From Balaenoptera acutorostrata (lineage: Eukaryota; Chordata; Mammalia; Artiodactyla; Balaenopteridae), in the NCBI RefSeq assembly GCF_949987535.1, contig NC_080080.1, forward strand, positions 58,006,668 to 58,070,667: 64,000 nucleotides of DNA, given 5' to 3'. A program made the translations under genes and the position numbers. Shown here piece by piece: positions 10,802 to 22,584 of this stretch; within the stretch, counting starts at the first letter, position 1; each line of letters begins with the position of its first letter. The notes beneath the pieces were generated by a model that saw only the letters and a program-made list of their open reading frames with translations, did no database searches and was not told the DNA's origin.

Positions 10802-11126
10802 AAAAGGCAAACTGGGGGCTTCCCTGTTGGCGCAGTGGTTGAGAACCTGCCTGCCAATGCAGGGGACACGGGTTCGAACCCTGGTCTGGGAAGATCCCAC
10901 ATGCCGCGGAGCAACTAGGCCCGTGAGCCACAACTACTGAGCCTGTGCGTCTGGAGCCTGTGCTCCGCAACAAGAGAGGTCGCGATAGTGAGAGGCCCGC
11001 GCACCGCGATGAAGAGTGGCCCCCGCTCGCCGCAACTAGAGAAAGCCCTCACACAGAAACGAAGACCCAACACAGCCAAAAATAAATTAATAAATTAATT
11101 AATTAAAAAAAAAAAAGGCAAACTGG
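10802..11126 (+). mobile_element. CHR-type SINE with perfect 14-bp TSD
   Basis: Head at 10816 (GGGCTTCCCTGTTGGCGCAG), B box 'CACGGGTTCGAACCCTGG', body 'GAAGATCCCACATGCCGCGG', and a tail of TAAATTAATTAATTA and A's. The duplication AAAAGGCAAACTGG is exact at 10802-10815 and 11113-11126, marking L1-driven insertion. Confidence 0.93.
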
Positions 11127-11221
11127 TATGTTTTAGTCAGGAAAGTGTGTTTTGTATCCCAGTGCATTGCTACAATTCCTGGGGGTACAAGGTAGCTCAG
11201 CCTTGAGGCGGTGCCATGGAC

Positions 11222-11420
11222 CTATGTGCCAACCCATAGTACTTAACATACTATTCAAAAGACGGTCCCTCACACCAAATAGCACTGGCATCTCCTGAGA
11301 GCTTGTTAGAAATGAAAAATCTCAGTCCCCACCCAAGAGTGACTGGATCAAAAATCTGTGTCTTAACATGTTTGCCAGGTGATTTGCATGCACGTAAAAT
11401 ATGAGAATCACTGTCCTACA
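11222..11420 (+). mobile_element. hAT-Charlie-type non-autonomous DNA element (MER5/MER58-like)
   Basis: Pattern 'TAGCACTGGCATCTCCTGAG', 'CTTGTTAGAAATGAAAAATC', 'GTCCCCACCC', 'AATCTGTGTCTTAACA', 'CCAGGTGATTTGCATGCAC' and 'TGAGAATCACTG' matches the abundant short hAT-derived element. The exact subfamily was not resolved. Confidence 0.6.
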
Positions 11421-13630
11421 GGGTTCTGTGTCCTCTTTGCCACCATTTCATCTCCTATTAATTTCTTAACATGATTATCATGTGAAAACTCAATTGTGTT
11501 TTGTTGATATCTCTTTATAAACATCACTAAGAGGAGAAAGTCACTAGTTACACAATCCAACTTAATGAAATAGGCCTCTTAATTAGGACACAAAAGCTTC
11601 ATCTAGGATTAATCTAGTTGATTTCTTTGGTGGAGAAACTTAACTTGATTTACAAAGGGTAAAGGAATTGTGATGGGGTGGAGGGGCAGAGCCAGAAATC
11701 CTGATTTTCTTCAAAATCTACTTATACTAAATATTTTTAAATCTTTTACCACTCAATAATTATAGTCAACAAAATGAAATTTTATCTTGTTGCTAAAAAT
11801 TCACACTCAGTTATTAAAGGTATGAAAGCAAAATTATAAACAATTACAGCATGCATATTTATTTATTTGATTGGGAAATCCTACAGCATGCAGAGTACAT
11901 AACATTTCCAAGAGGAATTAATAGAAACTCTACCAGGTATATATGCATTTATGCAAACGAATTTACAAGTGTCAAAGATTATCAAAATACATCTGAAATT
12001 TTTAAAAATTTTTTGTTGTGACATTTTATGGATAGCATTATTCAAAAATTATTGACATACTTTAACTGGCAAAGGTTACAACGGCAACTATTATCATTGA
12101 GAGCTCTTTTCTACCTCTAGAAGTACAAGCCTAAGGCCATACTACAATTAGTATGAGTGGACTCCACTCTTTACAAAATGTGAGACCAATTATTCTCATG
12201 ACTGATGAAATCCCGAATGACCTTAAATATTCCCACAATATATCAAGAACATTTCTTTTGTGGAAAGTGCCAAGAACTTATCCAAGAACATCTTATGAAA
12301 AAGAGAATTTTCCCACAGTAGAAAAGAGGAAATGCATGCTGAAAGGCAACTACTAATAGGCAGTGTGAAGCATGTGACCTACTTAATTATGTGCCCTTGG
12401 GACATGCAATTCGTTTGCAAAGCAACAAAGGCCTTAAAGGTCACATTTGAGGAGCACAAATCAGATGTAAGAAGGAGGAGGAAGGAATTCTAGTTGCGTG
12501 GCATCTTAATGAGATGAAACATCCTGTCACATCTTTATAGTCTATGGCTATTGACTGTGGCTACAAACCCCCATGGGAAGGGGCAGAAATGCTTATTAAA
12601 ATAGTGAGAAGCATGCTGCATTTACAAATGAAATATGCTGCAATTGATGGATATTAACAAAGAATTGGATTGGGCTGGTTTTACCCTTAGATTATAAACT
12701 TATAAGTAAAATAAAATTACATTTTTCTAATCTAATGGTTTTCCTATTACAATCTTCAAGCCCCTTTGTGGAAAAAGAGGCAAGGATCATAGTTCCTTGC
12801 CAAATTACATCCTCAAAATAACTGTTCGCAAAATAAAATTCTTAAAAATCTCTCTCATGTAAATAATACATGGAGACTTGCGGACCCCCAAAGAGCCCCC
12901 GTGGATACTGATCCTCTCCATGTCTCTGATGGCACAAAGTAAAATGGGCAAAATAGTTGCCTTCTCACAAGTTCAATGTCCGTACCTCTAAAATGGCATT
13001 TCCCAAAATGGGTGTGTGCTTTTAATGAATTACAAATGCAGGTACCAAAGATGTGTTCTATGAAGGCAACCCCAGCAATTATAAATGGAACAACTATAAT
13101 GACTGTCAAAGTCAGCCCAAAGCTCATGAAATAATAATACCTTACACTTTGTATTTTTCTCCAAGGAGCTTTGCACACTTTACAAGCCTGGAAATGTTTC
13201 TCTTTTTAGTAAAACAGTCCTTTAAAGGCTATTCCTGAGTGTTGAGTGAGATAAATTACACTCATTTCAATAAGCTATTGTGCAGTTCTCAATATTTACA
13301 GTGTATTAAACTGTTCATCCGAGTGCATTTTTTATGTAGATGATGTAATAACACTTCCTGTTTTTTTTTTTTCAGGCTATCTTAATCCATCTCAGTCTTC
13401 TTATATTTAATTAAAATATTCTTTTTTAAGTTTTACATTGATTAAATAGACCAGACAAGGAAATATATGCTACGGTTGAATTTTAACGCATTTAACGTTT
13501 TGCACCTATGTGGGTTTTTTGCCCTTGTATATTTAAGAAGCCAAATTTTCTTGAGAAAGATTACATTTATGAAGTTGGTCAGTCCCTTGTTTAAATTACG
13601 TGCTATGTACTTATCTTCTTTTGGGGGGAG
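11421..13630. other. Apparently unique AT-rich sequence
   Basis: No clear mobile element, coding exon or RNA gene over about 2.2 kb, one of the longest such stretches in the window. The ORFs seen (for example 12153-12356 and 12855-13178 on the minus strand) lack recognisable domains. Only cross-species comparison could show whether 12350-13250 holds a conserved non-coding element. Confidence 0.4.
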
Positions 13631-13636
13631 GGAGGA

Positions 13637-14750
13637 GTTTAATCAGGTTCACTGAGGTATATTTTATACACATTGAAATTTTTCCTTTTAAGTGTACAGA
13701 TCAATGAATTTTTATAAATGTATATTTGATTAAGTCATCACCACCACAAACAAGATATGTAATATTTTTAATATTCCAAAATGTTTCCTCATGTCCCTTC
13801 ACCGTCTCAGCCCCACCCCCAGCCCCTGGCAACACTGATCTTTTTCCATCATTATAGTTTCGCCTTTTCTAAAATATATGAAATCATACAATATGTGGTC
13901 ATTTGAATCTAGCTTCTTCCACTTAGCATGTTTTTCAGATTTACCCACATTGTTGCAGGTATCAGTTCATTCCTTTTTATTACTGACTGGTATTCCACTG
14001 TATATACGTACTATACTGTTTATCCATGCAAGAGTTGATGGGTTGTTTTCCAGTTTGAGCGATTATGAATAAAATTGCTATAAACATTCACATCCAGATC
14101 TTAGTTTTGACACATATATTTATTTCTCTTCGATAAATACATAGGGGTGGAATTGCTGGGCCAGGTGGTAAGCAAATGTTTAACTTATAAGAAACTGACA
14201 ACCTGTCACCCAGAGTGGTTATGCCATTTTGTATTTGCACCAGCAGTGATTGAGAATCAGTTGCTCCCAACCTTGTTCACACTTAACATTATCAATTTTT
14301 CATTGAAGCCATTCTAGGTACGTATTAGTATCTCACTGCACATCTCCCTAATGACTAATGATATTAAGCATATTTTCATGTGTTTATTGGCCATTTGTAT
14401 ATCTTCTTTGCTGAAATGTCTCTTGAAATATTTTTCCATTTTAAAGTGCATTGTTTACTATTGATTTGTAAAAATTATATGTAGTCTGAGTACAAGTCCT
14501 TTATCAGATGTAGGTTTGTAAATATTTGCTCCTAGTCCGAGGCTTTTTTTTTTTTTCAATTTTCTTGAGAATTTCTTTAGAAGAACAGAAATTTTTAATT
14601 TGATGAGATTTAATTTATAAATGTTTTCTCTAATGATTTATGCTTTTTGCACTCATTTTCGTTTTCATATGCTCTCCATATTTAAAGGCTGTCTCTTGAA
14701 TATTAGCTAAAATAAAACAACCATTAGACATTTTCCTTTCTATTTTTAGT
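13637..14750 (-). mobile_element. Old L1 3' region (L1M type), minus strand
   Basis: Antisense L1 3' UTR ('TGAGGTATATTTTATACACA', 'CCCAGCCCCTGGCAAC') runs into antisense ORF2 end ('TGGTATTCCACTGTATATAC', 'GGTGGAATTGCTGGGCCAGG', 'CCAGCAGTGATTGAGAATCA'). No open frame survives. Divergence indicates a mammal-wide L1M-age copy. Confidence 0.75.
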
Positions 14751-14773
14751 TTAAGTCATCTCATGTCAGGCAC

Positions 14774-15280
14774 GTATTAGCTTCCTATTGCTGCTGTAAC
14801 ATATACCCAAGAATTTTTGGCTTATGACACTCATATAATATCTTATAATTCTTAAGGTCAGAAATCCAAAATGATTTTTACTTGGCTAAAATTAAGGTGT
14901 CAGCAGGGCTACATTCCTTTCTGGAGACACTAAGGAGTAATCCATTTCATTGCCTTTTACAGCTTCTAGAGGCTCCCCACGTGCCTTGGTTTGTGGCCCC
15001 TTCCTCCATCTTCAAAGCCAGCAATGACCTGTCTACTGCTTTTCACATCAAATCGCTCTGACCTTCTCTTCTGCCACTCTTTCCCACTTGTAAGGACCCT
15101 TGTGATTACACTGGTCCCACCTGAATAATACTGAATTATCTCCCTATCTTAAAGTCAGCTGATTAACAACCTTAGTTCTATTTACATCCTTAATTTCTTC
15201 TTGCCGGTGTAACATATTCACAGGTTCTGGGGGTTAGAACAAGACATCTTTGGGGGCCATTATCCTGCCTATCAGGGGCA
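14774..15280 (-). mobile_element. MLT1-like MaLR LTR
   Basis: Antisense LTR: 'TTCCTATTGCTGCTGTAACA', 'AATTAAGGTGTCAGCAGGGC', 'ACTTGTAAGGACCCTTGTGA', and the end 'GGTTCTGGGGGTTAGAACAA' with 'GGGGGCCATTATCCTGCCTA'. Confidence 0.7.
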
Positions 15281-15349
15281 AGTTGCTAAGAAATCAGACT
15301 AAAAGCATCTGTACTACCATAACCTCTGGCCTATCTTTTTACAGTACTT

Positions 15350-15570
15350 AAGAGACACACTGCACTGCCCCAGTCCATTTGTTTGTCTGCCTTCAATCCT
15401 TGAATTGTGAGCTCTTTGAGGAAAGAGACTGGATTTTTTTTAATCTCTGTAACCCTAACAGAGATAGGGCTGCCATATAAAAGGTAGTCAAAAAATATTT
15501 GATAGTTCATGAATAAGTGAATGGATGGATGAATGAATGAATGGATGGATGAATGAATGAATGAAATTTC
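15350..15570 (+). repeat. L2 3' end with (ATGA/ATGG)n tail
   Basis: Sense L2 3' end: 'TTGTGAGCTCTTTGAGGAAA', 'GAGACTGGATTTTTT', 'AATATTTGATAGTTCATGAA'. It runs into a simple repeat of ATGG/ATGA units at about 15515-15565, the usual L2 tail. Confidence 0.65.
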
Positions 15571-15684
15571 TTCAAATCAACCTGCTGGTCTTGCTCCCAC
15601 CTATTTTCATCAAGATACTTTATGCTGAGTGGGTTAAACCTTAGATCTATTGATTATTTGCTCCATGACTTTGAGTTTCTGGAT

Positions 15685-16240
15685 TCGATTATTATTGCAG
15701 CTGTAACAAATTATCACAAATTTAGCAACTTAAAAGAACACCCATTTATCATCTCACAGTTCTATAGTTCAGAAATTTGGTGTGGCTCAGTGGAGTCCTC
15801 TGCTTTGGGTCTCACAAGGCCAAAACCCAGGTATTGGCCAGGCTCTCATCTGAGGAAGCAAGGGAGAATTCATTTCCTCATGGCCGTTGGATTGAGGTCC
15901 CTGTTGCTGGCTTTCCTCCAGAGTCCACTCTCTGCTTATAAGGGCTGCCCACACACATGGGGCCCCTCCACCTTTAAAGCTACAGAATCGAGTCTGAGTC
16001 CTCACCCTTCAATTCTCTCTGGACTTTGGAATCTGCCCTTTAAAGGCTCATGTGATTAGATCAGACCCATCTGGATAATCTCCATGTCTTAAGGTCAACT
16101 GACTTGGGAGTTTAATTACAGCTGAGAAATCCCTTCACCACACTACCTAGATTAGTGTCTGATTAAATAACCAGGGGACTGGAATCATGAGATGTGGTGG
16201 GGCAAGGTGGGGAGAATCTAAAGATTTCTGTCTACCCTGG
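15685..16240 (-). mobile_element. MaLR-type LTR (MLT1-like)
   Basis: Antisense LTR: 'ATTGCAGCTGTAACAAATTA', 'CATCTCACAGTTCTATAG', 'AAAGGCTCATGTGATTAGAT', 'CAGACCCATCTGGATAATCT', 'TCTTAAGGTCAACTGACTTG'. It is longer than the other LTR copies here, about 550 bp, so the subtype may differ. The 145-codon open frame at 15622-16059 overlaps it and is not a gene. Confidence 0.6.
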
Positions 16241-16530
16241 CTTCTAACTTAACCAACCTGTACCTTCCTTCCCTTTTATAAAAAGTGAGGGTGGGAATTA
16301 TCCCTAACCCTTTTATTGCTATAGAAATTTAAATACCATAATCCATGTAATATGCCTAGCACAGATCCTAGACTGTAGTTGAAATTTAAAATATATTCAT
16401 TTTGTAATGTACAACAGGATTATTACAATTAGCACTGCTGTACGTTATATATGAAAGTTAAGAGAGTAAATCCTGAGTTCTCATCACAAGGAAAACGTAT
16501 TTTCTTTTTCTTTTATTTTGCCTCTATATG
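16241..16530. other. No recognised feature
   Basis: AT-rich sequence between an LTR and an L1 end. Nothing supportable seen. Confidence 0.4.
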
Positions 16531-16534
16531 AGAT

Positions 16535-16665
16535 GAGGGATGTTCACTAGACTTGTAATCATTTCATGATGCATGTAAGTCAAATCATTATGCTGTACCC
16601 CTTAAACTTATACAATGCGGTATGTTAATTGTATCTCAATAAAACCAGAAGAAAATATATATATT
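16535..16665 (+). mobile_element. Short L1 3' end (old L1M/L1MA type)
   Basis: Pattern 'AATCATTATGCTGTACCCCT', 'TAAACTTATACAATGCGG', 'TAATTGTATCTCAATAAAAC' is the L1 3' terminus with its AATAAA. Only about 130 bp remain. Confidence 0.65.
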
Positions 16666-17635
16666 CATTTTCTTACAAAAGTATATTCATTTTCACAAAT
16701 GTCTACATTATTTTTCTATTACTCCAGGAACTTATTGAAAAATCTGTGCAAGAATAAACTTGCCTCCTTTTAATAATTAAAGCTGAGTTTGCTCCCTGAA
16801 AAATCTATATTTTGCATGAAAAATAAGGAACTTTACCATGTAAATTTACATGGAATTCCATGTGGTGTTTTACATATTATTTTCGACATATTTGCAAACT
16901 TTGAATAAAGTATTCTAGGTGAATCGAAAAAAAATCAAATAGTCTTATATGCTTTACCATCAATAACAGATTTTCTAGGAAGCTTCCCTGCTCCAATTAG
17001 TTTTTATTATTTCCTACCTTCATTATAGGGAAACTAATGTTGTGGTATGCATTCTCTTTATACCAGGAACTAATTTGAACTAATTTAATCTCTTTAATAC
17101 CTCCCTAATTTACTAAAGAATCTTCCTAGTTCTTTGATGTGGAAAGACAAATGATCAACAGCTGTTCTCACCAGAGAGTTCCTAACCTCTGACATGGGCT
17201 AAGTGAGTTAATCTATAAAATGGTTGACATTCTGATGGCTAGGTTGAGGGCTTTTAATAGGTAAAATAATTATAAAAGAATGAATCAGATATTTCTGTCT
17301 CCAAAAATTACCTCATTTTCTCATCAGGCCTTTGGTTCCCTAATGATTTTGTCTGTCTTCCACATAAAATGAGAAGACAGATTTCTAACAAGATAACTGT
17401 GGTTTTCAGTTATTCCCAGTATTCTTCCAGCATTTATTTTATGAAATGTGTTTTTTTACCATGAACAGTTCATCTATTTATATATTAACAGTGACAAATT
17501 CATTTAACTCTATACTTATGGAAAAATATTCAAGTTAATTCAGAACAAAAATTCTAATAACTCACGGGGAATCCTTTTTCCCTTTTCTCGTTTTTGTTTT
17601 TGTTTTGTTTTGTTTTTAGAAGGACATTTGGTCTA
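16666..17635. other. No recognised feature
   Basis: AT-rich sequence. A short (TTTTG)n-like patch lies at about 17588-17618. No gene or clear repeat otherwise. Confidence 0.4.
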
Positions 17636-17639
17636 CTTC

Positions 17640-17840
17640 CATTTGTACAGTTTTTAAAATAATTTTCCATTATTTCATTTGGTCTTCACCACAGCCCCTT
17701 TGAGAGGTCAGATGACTGTTATTATCACCTTTTACCAGTGAGGAAATGGGCTTAGGGAGGATAATTGACTTGGTTATTTTCATGTTAGCTGGTAAGAAGC
17801 CGAGCTACGTCCTCTGATTTTTCATCCTGTGTTCTTTCCT
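17640..17840 (+). repeat. MIR-like SINE
   Basis: MIR core order: 'TCATTTGGTCTTCACCACAG', 'CAGTGAGGAAATGGGCTTAG', 'TTAGCTGGTAAGAAGCCGAG'. Confidence 0.5.
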
Positions 17841-18930
17841 TGATGCAACGCAGCAATTATATTTGAAACATCTCTCAGTTGACAGACTCGCCTTTAGGTG
17901 TAAATTATTTAGCCACATGCTAAGCTTTGCTAATTTGTTTTAGCTCACTCTATTCTGAAAAACATTAAAAAGTAGGACCCATACTACAGAAACCCTAAGA
18001 TTTTGTGTATAAATGTGAAATTTAAAAATTCTATTATGAGATATAATTAAAAATGCATTCATTATTGTTATCTTCCCATCATAAATTGCAGTAACTGTTC
18101 TCTGAATACTCTTTTTTAACTCTAATTTTTACAGTTCTAGTTTTGAAAGCCTCATTTTTCACCCAAAGTCCACAAAGCTATCTTAGCTACAGTAAGTGGT
18201 ATCATGCTTTTTGGGGGAAAGTTAATAAAAACTAGAGTAACTATATAATTTATCATCCAAACAAAGAAACTTTTGAGAGTGAAAGAAATACTATTAATAA
18301 TTATGCTGGAAAAAGAAGTATAAACCAGGTTGGGCCCAAGGAAACCAGGATATATGGTCACTCTAATAATAACCCCCCTAGCCCCCGACCTCAAAGATTT
18401 TCAGTGTCTTTAGTGGTAACAACATTTATCTTCATTACCCTCCCATTAAGCTGCCTAAATTTAAAACGGCTTTGGGCCTTGGGCCTTGTCATCACCCCAA
18501 ACTGTTTCATTTCCAAAATTTTGAACTCCAAAATTTTCCTTTCCTCCTTCCATTCCCACTGCCTCACTATTACTGATTCTGCCTTTGGTCCTCCAGTTCC
18601 TAGACCACTTCTGTTCTTACAACCCATCTACCAGACTGCAGGCTCATTTGTCTCTGACACAGACATTCCCTATGGGTAGCCATTGCAGTAAAGCTCTCAC
18701 TGGAAGCCTCGATCTCTTGTACACCATGTCCTTCCAATGAAACCAACTTTTCAGTTCTTAATCCTGGGTATTATCTCTTCCCTTCCTTATCATGATGCTG
18801 TTGGGCATAACCGAAGAAAGTCACAAAACCAAACTCGTCTGTTTGGTTTTTGTTTTTCAGATTCATCCTGTCTGTTAGCAACTGGCGCCTCCCCTCTATT
18901 TAACAATCCTTTCATTCATCATTAATTAAT
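17841..18930. other. No recognised feature
   Basis: Mixed-composition sequence. A pyrimidine-rich part at 18440-18760 resembles non-coding spacer. The opposite-strand frames at 18391-18679 have no domain. Confidence 0.35.
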
Positions 18931-19530
18931 GTGCTTTCTTCCATGCTCCTCAGGAATAAATCAGACATAATTTCTGCCTTCCAGGAGAATAAAAATAGTA
19001 GGACAGATAGTCATGGGTTCAAAAAGTACAATTAAGAATTATAGATATAAAGATAGCAGTATGTTGGGTTATAAAGAAAGAACATAAATAAAGAACAGGA
19101 TGAAACGAGCCAGGAAAGGTTTCACAGAGGGTTACTGACTGAACTAGGAGTTGAAAAGTGAATAGGCATCCTCAAGTAACAAGGAAGTGGGATGAAAGAA
19201 TATTCCAGGCAGAAAGAGCATCATGATCAAAAGCAGGAAGATATGAAATTGCCTAATGTACTTGGAGGATGGAAAGCACATCTGAATGTCTGACCTGTGC
19301 ACTTCAGATGAGGCTGGAGAAATGTGGACATTATACAGAAGACAATGGGGGCCACTGACTAAACAGGAGAGTGGTGTGGTTGGTTTTACATTATAAACAT
19401 ATCACTTTGGAGGTGAAGTGAAGGATAGACAGGAAGGATGCAAGATTTGAGCCTGCAGTAGCAATGAGTGACCATTGCAGATGTTTAGGTAAGAGGTTCA
19501 TGAAGAAATTACCTTGGAAGAGTTAAAACT
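18931..19530 (-). repeat. L2-like ancient LINE fragment
   Basis: Purine-rich antisense L2-associated sequence: 'CAGGAAAGGTTTCACAGAGG', 'GAATATTCCAGGCAGAAAGA', 'AAAGCAGGAAGATATGAAAT', 'CATATCACTTTGGAGGTGAA'. Same recurrent family as 7791-8340. Confidence 0.4.
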
Positions 19531-19837
19531 ATCTTGAATGCCCTACACAGTAGTACCCAATAGTGGGTGCCCAAGTAATACTTTGAAGAAAAGATAGTAA
19601 CTCAAACACGAAGAGAATGTGGATGTATTGAGTCACTGAGGTGCCCTCCATTCTCACTAAGATCTTATTTTCAGGAAATGTTGGAGAAATAGAAAAAGGA
19701 ATTATTGTCACCTGCAGACAAAATAAGCTTATGAAACCAAGAGCTAGTAATATTGAGAGGCAGATAGGCTTGAGATGACTGCTTCTAAACTAAACTAGCC
19801 CTTTGGGGCAGAAATAAGACGTCTAGTTAAGAATAGA

Positions 19838-20292
19838 GTCTGTCATACAGAGTGAAGTAAGTCAGAAAGAGAAAAACAAATACCGTATGCTAACACATAT
19901 ATATGGAATCTAAGAAAAAAAAAAAAAAAGGTCATGAAGAACCTAGGGGTAAGACGGGAATAAAGACACAGACCTACTGGAGAATGGACTTGAGGATATG
20001 CGGAGGGGCAAGGGTAAGCTGTGACAAAGTGAGAGAATGGCATGGACACATATACACTACCAAACGTAAAATAGATAGCTAGTGGGATGCAGCTGCATAG
20101 CACAGGGAGATCAGCTCAGTGCTTTGTGACCACCTAGAGAGGTGGGATAGGGAGGGTGGGAGGGAGGAAGATGCAAGAGGGAAGAGAAATGGGAACATAT
20201 GTATATGTATAACTGATTCACTTTGTTATAAAGCAGAAACTAACACACCATTGTAAAGCAATTATACTCCAATAAAGATGTTAAAAAAAAAA
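19838..20292 (+). mobile_element. 5'-truncated L1 3' end, plus strand
   Basis: Begins in the ORF2 end ('ACAGAGTGAAGTAAGTCAGA'), then 3' UTR ('TAGCACAGGGAGATCAGCTC', 'GTGACCACCTAGAGAGGTGG', 'TGATTCACTTTGTTATAAAG') and closes with AATAAAGATG and A12. It is the same 3' UTR family as the outer L1 at 20714-21420, in opposite orientation and about 350 bp from it. Confidence 0.88.
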
Positions 20293-20642
20293 AAGAATGT
20301 CAATTAGTCTCCTTAAGATGCCAATGGATGCAACAATGTTTTATACACTGAAGCATTTCATAGCTTGGTGTTCAACAGTATTCAGGTTTGTGAAGATGTT
20401 AGTTTCATTAGTAAATATATTTCCTAATGAACTAACACCTGAGAATTAATCCAACTGGGTTTGATTTATTTGCTATAGTTTCCTAAACCATAACAATTGT
20501 CTAGTATAGGTTTTTGATTAGAAAAATTATAGGGTGGGACTCAGAAAATAATTGTAACTTTATCATTCAGCCCAGCCTCTTGATATTTCCTTTCAAAAGA
20601 AAATTCCAAATGACTGGGAGAAAGAAGAAGAAATAGAAAACC
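20293..20642. other. No recognised feature
   Basis: Spacer between the plus-strand L1 end and the nested L1 complex. AT-rich with no supportable feature. Confidence 0.4.
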
Positions 20643-20651
20643 TACATTCAG

Positions 20652-20653
20652 TT

Positions 20654-20713
<60 letters not shown>
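20652..20713 (+). repeat. (TTTC)n microsatellite from an L1 poly(A) tail
   Basis: About 15 units of TTTC, i.e. GAAA on the L1 sense strand, replace the homopolymer tail of the outer L1. The 60-codon KERKKERK-type frame here is only this repeat read in frame. Confidence 0.9.
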
Positions 20714-21456
20714 TATTTAACATCCTTATTGAAGTATAATTGCCTTACAATGGTGTGTTAGCTTCTGCTTTATAACAAAGTGAATCAGTTATACATATAC
20801 AATATGTTCCCATTTCTCTTCCCTCTTGCATCTCCCTCCCTCCCACCCTCCCCATCCCACCCCTCTAGGTGGTCACAAAGCACCGAGCTGATCTCCCTGT
20901 GCTATGCGGCTGCTTCCCACTAGTTATCTATTTTACATTTGGTAGTGTATATATGTCCATGACACTCTCTTACCCTGTCACATCTCACCCCACCCCGTCC
21001 CCATATCCTCAAGTCCATTCTCTAGTAGGTCTGTGTCTTTATTCCCGTCTTGCCACTAGGTTCTTCATGGCCATTTTTTTTTTCCCTTAGATTCCGTATA
21101 TATGTGTTAGCATACTGTATTTGTTTTTCTCTTTCTGACTTACTTCACTCTGTATGACAGACTCTAACTCCATCCACCTCATTACAAATACCTCCATTTC
21201 ATTTCTTTTTATGGCTGAGTAATATTCCATTGTATATATGTGCCACATCTTCTTTATCCATTCATCTGTCGATGGACATTTAGGTTGCTTCCATGTCCTG
21301 GCTATTGTAAATAGAGCTGCAATGAACATTTTGGTACATGACTCTTTTTGACCTATGGTTTTCTCAGGGTATATGCCCAGTAGTGGGATTGCTGGGTCGT
21401 ATGGTAGTTCTATTTGTAGTTTTTTTTTTTTTTTTTTCCACACACACACACTGTAT

Positions 21457-21462
21457 TTTATT
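21457..21462 (-). terminator. AATAAA polyadenylation signal of the extended L1 transcript
   Basis: TTTATT on the plus strand is AATAAA on the L1 strand, 20 nt before the terminal poly(A). This is a textbook spacing and marks where the longer transcript was cleaved. Confidence 0.8.
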
Positions 21463-22110
21463 TTTACAAGAGATAGATAGACTGACACCAAGCATTGTAC
21501 ATGGATGACCACAACAAAAGCAACAATGATTGCAATTACCAAACATGAAACACACTTATACTATGTCATAACATTGACATTCAGTCCAGTAATCCTCCAC
21601 TGTAACAGCTCCTTTACTTTGCAGTGAAAATTGATTTGTATATTCTTTTCCTCTGAGTCCTTGTGGGATTTTTTTTTTTTTAATTCAGACAGAAAGTCAC
21701 AAAAATTATACTCATCCTCATCAGTTCACTCAGTCCCATGTAATTAATTTCTTTTTTTTCATCTTGATCTTTTGTTAGCACTTTTATGAGTTCATCAGTT
21801 TTTCATTAGAGTTCTGAAAATGCTTATTCATTCAGTTCAGCAGTACAGTCAGTTACCAGAAACCTGTACTTGTCAGAGTCTTTTCCATGAATTTCTTGAA
21901 GATGAAACTCTTTTATAGGAACATATTTGCAAAATCATCAGAGTACACCCAGAACTGTCTGTAAATGACAAAAGACTTAAAAATGACCATGGTTAAAGAT
22001 TTGATGAAAGTTCATAATAATGCAGTTGACAAGAAAATTAGTTATTTCTGAGATATACATTTTAAAGTAATAACTAGGATTATTACTTATAACATTATAC
22101 CAGAACATAT

Positions 22111-22584
22111 AAGATTTTTAGACGTTTCCTGTAATGTCTGAAACATTTATATTAACATATTTCCATACATATTTCCATACAAATACAAATATAAGATTTT
22201 TAGAAATTTCATGTAATGTCTGAAACATTTATATTAACATATTTCCATACATATTTCCATACAAATACAAATATAAGATTTTTAGAAATTTCATGTAATG
22301 TCTGAAACATTTATATTAACATATTTCCATACATATTTCCATACAAATACAAATATAAGATTTTTAGAAATTTCATGTAATGTCTGAAACATTTATATTA
22401 ACATATTTCCATACATATTTCCATACAAATACAAATATAAGATTTTTAGAAATTTCATGTACTGTCTGAAACATTTATATTAACATATTTCCATACATAT
22501 TTCCATACAAATACAAATATAAGATTTTTAGAAATTTCATGTAATGTCTGAAACATTTATATTAACATATTTCCATACAAATAA
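22111..22584 (-). repeat. 82-bp tandem repeat, about 5.8 copies
   Basis: Unit starts (AAGATTTTTAGA) fall at 22111, 22193, 22275, 22357, 22439 and 22521, so the period is exactly 82 bp with no indels. The first unit differs slightly (GACGTTTCC for GAAATTTCA) and the fifth has GTACTGTCTG for GTAATGTCTG. Otherwise the units look identical. Each unit holds an inner doublet of TTTCCATACA. The last copy stops at about 22584. Homogeneity implies recent expansion. Confidence 0.95.

Noticed and set aside
15622..16059. 145-codon plus-strand frame
   Set aside because: It overlaps an antisense MaLR LTR; no protein family is recognisable.
20541..20723. 60-codon KERKKERK frame
   Set aside because: It is the (TTTC)n microsatellite read in frame.
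21690..22060. Possible host exon inside the L1 3' extension
   Set aside because: Short minus-strand open stretches exist, but frames are interrupted and I could not recognise a protein; it is left as unassigned transduced DNA.
22111..22584. Regularly spaced repeats, CRISPR-like at first glance
   Set aside because: Units are head-to-tail with no variable spacers and the context is a mammalian L1. It is a minisatellite.
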